This document shows positions 6,129 through 8,798 of a DNA stretch of 8,798 nucleotides, piece after piece. Numbering within the stretch: position 1 is the stretch's first letter; each line of letters begins with the position of its first letter. Position numbers and translations under genes: made by a program. The notes beneath the pieces were generated by a model that saw only the letters and a program-made list of their open reading frames with translations, was not told the DNA's origin and made no database searches. The stretch comes from Pseudomonadota bacterium (GTDB lineage: Bacteria > Desulfobacterota > GWC2-55-46 > JADFVP01): NCBI GenBank assembly GCA_015222595.1, contig JADFVP010000069.1, positions 1 through 8,798 on the forward strand, written 5' to 3'.

Positions 6129-6158
6129 AGTATACGGCAGAGCGGAGCCGGTAGTCAA
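6129..6158 (-). promoter_or_regulatory. Sigma-70 type promoter for the DksA-like gene
   Basis: On the minus strand, TTGACT (6153-6158) and TATACT (6129-6134) match five of six consensus bases each, with an 18-base spacer. Transcription would begin near 6122, giving a leader of about 70 bases that contains the 6082-6104 hairpin. This is the most convincing promoter in the window. Confidence 0.7.
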
Positions 6159-6473
6159 TAGCGCCCGTCCCGTCTCTCATTAAGGACGGAACTCTTTATA
6201 GAGCCTCTTTTGTAGAACTAAAAATCGAACAGTAAGAGACCGTACTTTCTTTTCTGCCGGAACTGTTGTACTATATTAAATTACTTCGATCTATAAAAGA
6301 TTGGTTCTTCTAAAGCCGCAGCAGTACTTAGGTACCGGCACTCCCTTCCAGACGACTCTCTTGGAAATTTCACCTGCGCTGAAGCGAGAACAATAAATTA
6401 GTTTTTTTCGGGTCGGCACTCTATTACGGAGGGCTCGCCGCACCTGTCCTCTCTTGTACTACTGCTTTTAAAG

Positions 6474-6522
6474 AGACGGACCGGATGTCGGAGCCAGCCC
6501 TCTTCGCGCCTTGTGTCCGTCT
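6474..6522 (+). repeat. 8-bp inverted repeat upstream of the SulP gene
   Basis: AGACGGAC (6474-6481) and GTCCGTCT (6515-6522) are perfect reverse complements separated by 33 bases. The right arm ends 44 bases before the SulP start codon. A second, crossing complement pairs GAGGGCT (6429-6435) with AGCCCTC (6496-6502). These may be operator arms or part of a structured leader, or chance matches. Confidence 0.4.
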
Positions 6523-6566
6523 GCCCGCTCTTAAATCGTGTTTCATAATAAACAGAGGTCATACGC

Positions 6567-8063
6567 ATGTCTTTACCACGCATTAGGCTTACGCGCCTGC
6601 GTTCCGAATGGTTCGGGAACGTCAGAGGAGATCTCCTTGCAGGCATGGTCGTCGCGCTTGCGCTCATACCGGAGGCGATAGCCTTTTCGGCCATAGCCGG
6701 GGTAGACCCCAAGGTTGGCCTCTACGCCTCCTTCTCCATGGCGGTGATTATAGCGATAGTCGGCGGGCGGACCGGTATGGTGTCGGCTGCCACAGGGGCC
6801 ATGGCCCTGTTGATGGTAACTCTCGTGAAGGTGCACGGCCTTGAGTACCTTCTAATCGCGACTATTCTAACGGGCGGGTTTCAGATACTTGCCGGGGTTT
6901 TACGGCTCGGGGTGCTGCTGCGGTTCGTCTCGCGCTCGGTCATGAACGGTTTTGTGAACGCCCTTGCCATACTCATCTTTATGGCCCAGCTCCCGGAGTT
7001 CATCGGCGCCGGGTGGCAGATGTACGCCATGGTCGCCTTCGGGCTCGCCATCATCTACATCTTCCCGCGCTTTACTAAAGCCGTTCCGTCTCCCCTGGTC
7101 TGTATTGTAGTGCTCTCGGTAGTCAGCGTCGTTATAGGGCTCGATCTCAGAACGGTCGGGGACATGGGCGAGCTTCCGACTCAGCTTCCGGTCTTCCTCT
7201 TTCCAGAAGTGCCGCTTAACTTAGAGACCTTGCGCATTGTGCTGCCGTATTCATTGACCCTCGCGGTCGTTGGATTGTTAGAATCGCTGATGACGGCCTC
7301 TATTATCGACGACCTTACGGACACCGGAAGCGATAAGAACCGCGAGTGCTGGGGACAGGGCATTGCCAATATACTCACTGGCCTTTGCGGCGGCATGGCG
7401 GGCTGCGCCATGATAGGCCAGTCGGTCATCAACGTAAAGTCCGGCGGGCGCGGCAGGCTCTCCACCTTTTTCGCGGGCTGTTTTCTCCTTTTTCTGATAT
7501 TAGTACTGGGAGCGTGGGTCAAGCAGATTCCGATGGCTGCGTTGGTGGCGGTAATGATAATGGTCTCCATAGGAACCTTTAGCTGGGCTTCTCTCGGAAA
7601 TCTCCGCACCCATCCCAAGAGTTCGAGCGTGGTGATGTTTGCGACCGTTATAGTCGTGGTCTTTACGCACGACCTTGCCAAGGGGGTCTTTGTCGGGGTG
7701 CTGATGAGTGCGCTCTTCTTTGCGCGTAAGATCTCGCGTTTTCTCTCCGTGGAGTCGGAGCTGGCTGATGAGGGCGCAGAGCGTGTCTATCGTGTTTATG
7801 GTCAGGTCTTCTTCGCCTCAGCCGACTCCTTTGTCTCGGCCTTCGACTTCAAGGAGGCGGTGGAGCGGGTTAGAATCGATCTCAGCGCTGCGCACTTCTG
7901 GGACACCTCGGCGGTAGCGGTGCTCGACAAGGTAGTCTTGAAGTTCCGCAGAGAAGGCGCGGTTGTTGAACTCGTCGGGCTCAACAAGGCGAGCGCAACT
8001 ATAATCGACAAGCTTGCGGTCTATGATAAGAGTGACTCGCTGGACCGGATTATGGAGCACTAG
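6567..8063 (+). CDS. SulP family anion transporter with STAS domain, BicA-like
   Basis: This 498-residue inner-membrane protein has a SulP transport domain (to about residue 395) and a C-terminal STAS domain (about 407-498). Signature stretches are LALIPEAIAFSAIAGVDP, VGLYASF, SAATGAMALLMV, NGFVNALAILIFMAQLPEF, GLLESLMTASIIDDLTDT, MAGCAMIGQSVINVKSGGRG and MAALVAVMIMVSIGTFSW. These resemble, from memory, cyanobacterial BicA, a sodium-dependent bicarbonate transporter. Other SulP members carry sulfate or dicarboxylates, so bicarbonate is the likeliest but unproven substrate. The STAS core IDLSAAHFWDTSAVAVLD includes Asp446-Thr447-Ser448, the site corresponding to the regulatory phosphoserine region of SpoIIAA-type STAS domains. 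It is shorter than BicA, mostly through a compact C-terminus. AGAGG (6554-6558) lies 8 bases before the ATG. The USP gene follows by 8 bases, indicating an operon. Confidence 0.93.
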   Translation: MSLPRIRLTRLRSEWFGNVRGDLLAGMVVALALIPEAIAFSAIAGVDPKVGLYASFSMAVIIAIVGGRTGMVSAATGAMALLMVTLVKVHGLEYLLIATILTGGFQILAGVLRLGVLLRFVSRSVMNGFVNALAILIFMAQLPEFIGAGWQMYAMVAFGLAIIYIFPRFTKAVPSPLVCIVVLSVVSVVIGLDLRTVGDMGELPTQLPVFLFPEVPLNLETLRIVLPYSLTLAVVGLLESLMTASIIDDLTDTGSDKNRECWGQGIANILTGLCGGMAGCAMIGQSVINVKSGGRGRLSTFFAGCFLLFLILVLGAWVKQIPMAALVAVMIMVSIGTFSWASLGNLRTHPKSSSVVMFATVIVVVFTHDLAKGVFVGVLMSALFFARKISRFLSVESELADEGAERVYRVYGQVFFASADSFVSAFDFKEAVERVRIDLSAAHFWDTSAVAVLDKVVLKFRREGAVVELVGLNKASATIIDKLAVYDKSDSLDRIMEH

Positions 8064-8071
8064 GAGAGTTT

Positions 8072-8798
8072 ATGAAAATACTTGCATGTATAGACGGCTC
8101 AAGCTACTCAGAGAGTGTTACCGAGCATGCCGCGTGGGTGAGTGGTAGGCTCGACGCGGCGGTAGAGCTGCTCCATATTCTGCCCGATAATCCGGCAGGA
8201 GGGACTCCGGCGGACTTAAGTGGCGCAATCGGCGTTGACGCGAGTTCCGGGCTCTTAGACACTCTTAGCGAGCAGGACGAGGCTCGCGGACAGGCAGAGC
8301 TTAAAAAGGGGCGCGAGGTTTTGAACGGGGCCGAGGCTAAGCTCAAAGAGGCCGGGGTTGCCGACGTTGCGCTTTTAAAGAGAAGGGGTGAGCTTGTGGA
8401 GACTATCTGCGAGTTCGAGACCGGCAAAGAGGTTATTATTATCGGCAAACGAGGCGCGCTTGCCGACGAGCACGTTGAACACATAAGCCCCAACCTCGAA
8501 CGCATAGCCCGCGCTCTAGAGCATCCGCTCTTGGTGGTGCCGAACCAATTTCGCGCACCCGAACGCTTCCTTATAGCCTTCGACGGAGGCCCGACCTCCA
8601 CCAAGGCGCTAGAGTATATTATAAAGAATCCGCTTTTAAAGGGAATAGAGTGCCATGTTATGGCTGTCGGGCGTGAGAGTAGTTCAATAGGCCTCGCGCT
8701 CGACTCTGCCGTTGCGGAGTTAGAGTCCGCAGGGTTTACAGTCCATTCGAGCATAGAGGACGGCACGCCGGACGCGGCAATAGGGGCGTATGTCGAGG
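8072..8798 (+). CDS. Tandem universal stress protein, 3' end beyond the window
   Basis: 242 codons are visible with no stop, so the gene continues past the window edge. The first USP domain (about 1-155) begins MKILACIDGS, with Asp8 in the usual position, and ends with IIIGKRG and HPLLVVPNQF. The nucleotide-phosphate motif is normally GxxG-x9-G(S/T). Here Gly125 and Gly128 are present, but the last Gly is Ile138 (followed by Ser139), so ATP binding by this domain may be altered. A second USP domain starts at RFLIAFDGGPTS (from residue 165, Asp171) and is cut off. USPs are cytoplasmic regulators, often ATP-binding dimers. AGGAG (8062-8066) overlaps the SulP stop codon, and the ATG is 8 bases after that stop, implying translational coupling. 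A role in adjusting the transporter is inferred from the pairing only. Confidence 0.9.
   Translation, partial: MKILACIDGSSYSESVTEHAAWVSGRLDAAVELLHILPDNPAGGTPADLSGAIGVDASSGLLDTLSEQDEARGQAELKKGREVLNGAEAKLKEAGVADVALLKRRGELVETICEFETGKEVIIIGKRGALADEHVEHISPNLERIARALEHPLLVVPNQFRAPERFLIAFDGGPTSTKALEYIIKNPLLKGIECHVMAVGRESSSIGLALDSAVAELESAGFTVHSSIEDGTPDAAIGAYVE

Larger units (their letters stand above)
6053..6566. other. 514-bp non-coding divergent region
   Basis: This is the only long stretch without a gene. The left third holds the promoter and leader of the DksA-like gene. A further inverted repeat, CCGTCC (6165-6170) with GGACGG (6184-6189), has a 13-base loop. An A+T-rich patch (about 6265-6300) contains TTGTAC and TATAAA, but 20 bases apart. 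Seven T's lie at 6402-6408 without a hairpin next to them. The right end holds an 8-bp inverted repeat and CATAAT (6544-6549), a possible -10 without a good -35. I found no tRNA, recognised riboswitch or convincing small ORF. It presumably carries the SulP promoter, which I could not place. Confidence 0.6.

Noticed and set aside
6266..6297. TTGTAC/TATAAA as the SulP promoter
   Set aside because: The spacer is 20 bases, outside the normal range, and the site is about 270 bases from the start codon.
6402..6408. Run of seven T's as an intrinsic terminator
   Set aside because: The nearest inverted repeat (CGCT-GA-AGCG, 6377-6386) is only 4 bp and 15 bases away, and there is no upstream plus-strand gene to terminate.
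6398..6712. 104-codon minus-strand ORF across the SulP upstream region
   Set aside because: It overlaps the conserved SulP N-terminus, has no ribosome binding site I could identify, and its translation resembles nothing known to me.
7181..7681. 166-codon antisense ORF inside the SulP gene
   Set aside because: It is complementary to conserved SulP membrane segments, and the composition is that of a reverse-strand shadow.
8104..8766. 220-codon antisense ORF opposite the universal stress protein gene
   Set aside because: Its translation is Ser/Pro/Ala-rich low complexity with no recognisable motif, and the plus strand encodes a clear USP.

Overview
The window is ordinary bacterial chromosome: dense genes, short gaps and moderately GC-rich coding DNA. 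I see no transposase, integrase, tRNA, rRNA, CRISPR array or phage gene. Two proteins carry N-terminal export signals. Rubrerythrin, an exported methionine sulfoxide reductase and a SulP/BicA-type transporter would fit a Gram-negative environmental bacterium facing oxygen at intervals, perhaps Desulfobacterota- or Nitrospirota-like. That placement is a guess from gene content and Shine-Dalgarno style, not from a marker gene.

Positions 1-2598 hold two adjacent same-strand genes. The first is a YdjI-type SPFH protein (COG4260-like) ending in three evenly spaced zinc ribbons. The second is a 474-residue protein of unknown function with two further zinc ribbons. They probably form one operon whose beginning may lie outside the window. 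A degenerate 8-bp tandem repeat runs through the stop codon of the second gene. An exported DUF302 protein (2688-3170) and a rubrerythrin (3282-3854) follow on the same strand.

Positions 3887-6052 alternate in direction. An exported MsrA-MsrB fusion on the minus strand converges on rubrerythrin. A YaiI/YqxD (UPF0178) gene diverges from msrAB across a 168-bp promoter region. A small DksA/TraR zinc-finger regulator on the minus strand converges on the YaiI gene. The DksA-like gene has the best promoter in the window, TTGACT-18-TATACT, and a hairpin in its predicted 5' leader.

A 514-bp non-coding stretch (6053-6566) separates the DksA-like gene from a SulP anion transporter that closely resembles the cyanobacterial bicarbonate transporter BicA and ends in a STAS domain. 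Eight bases downstream a tandem universal stress protein starts and runs off the end of the window. This SulP-USP pair is almost certainly co-transcribed.

Rubrerythrin and MsrAB suggest peroxide and methionine-oxidation defence, and SulP-USP suggests anion (bicarbonate or sulfate) uptake with a nucleotide-binding partner. The least understood unit is the SPFH/zinc-ribbon pair, the best candidate here for undescribed biology. I found no clear evidence of a wholly new system.
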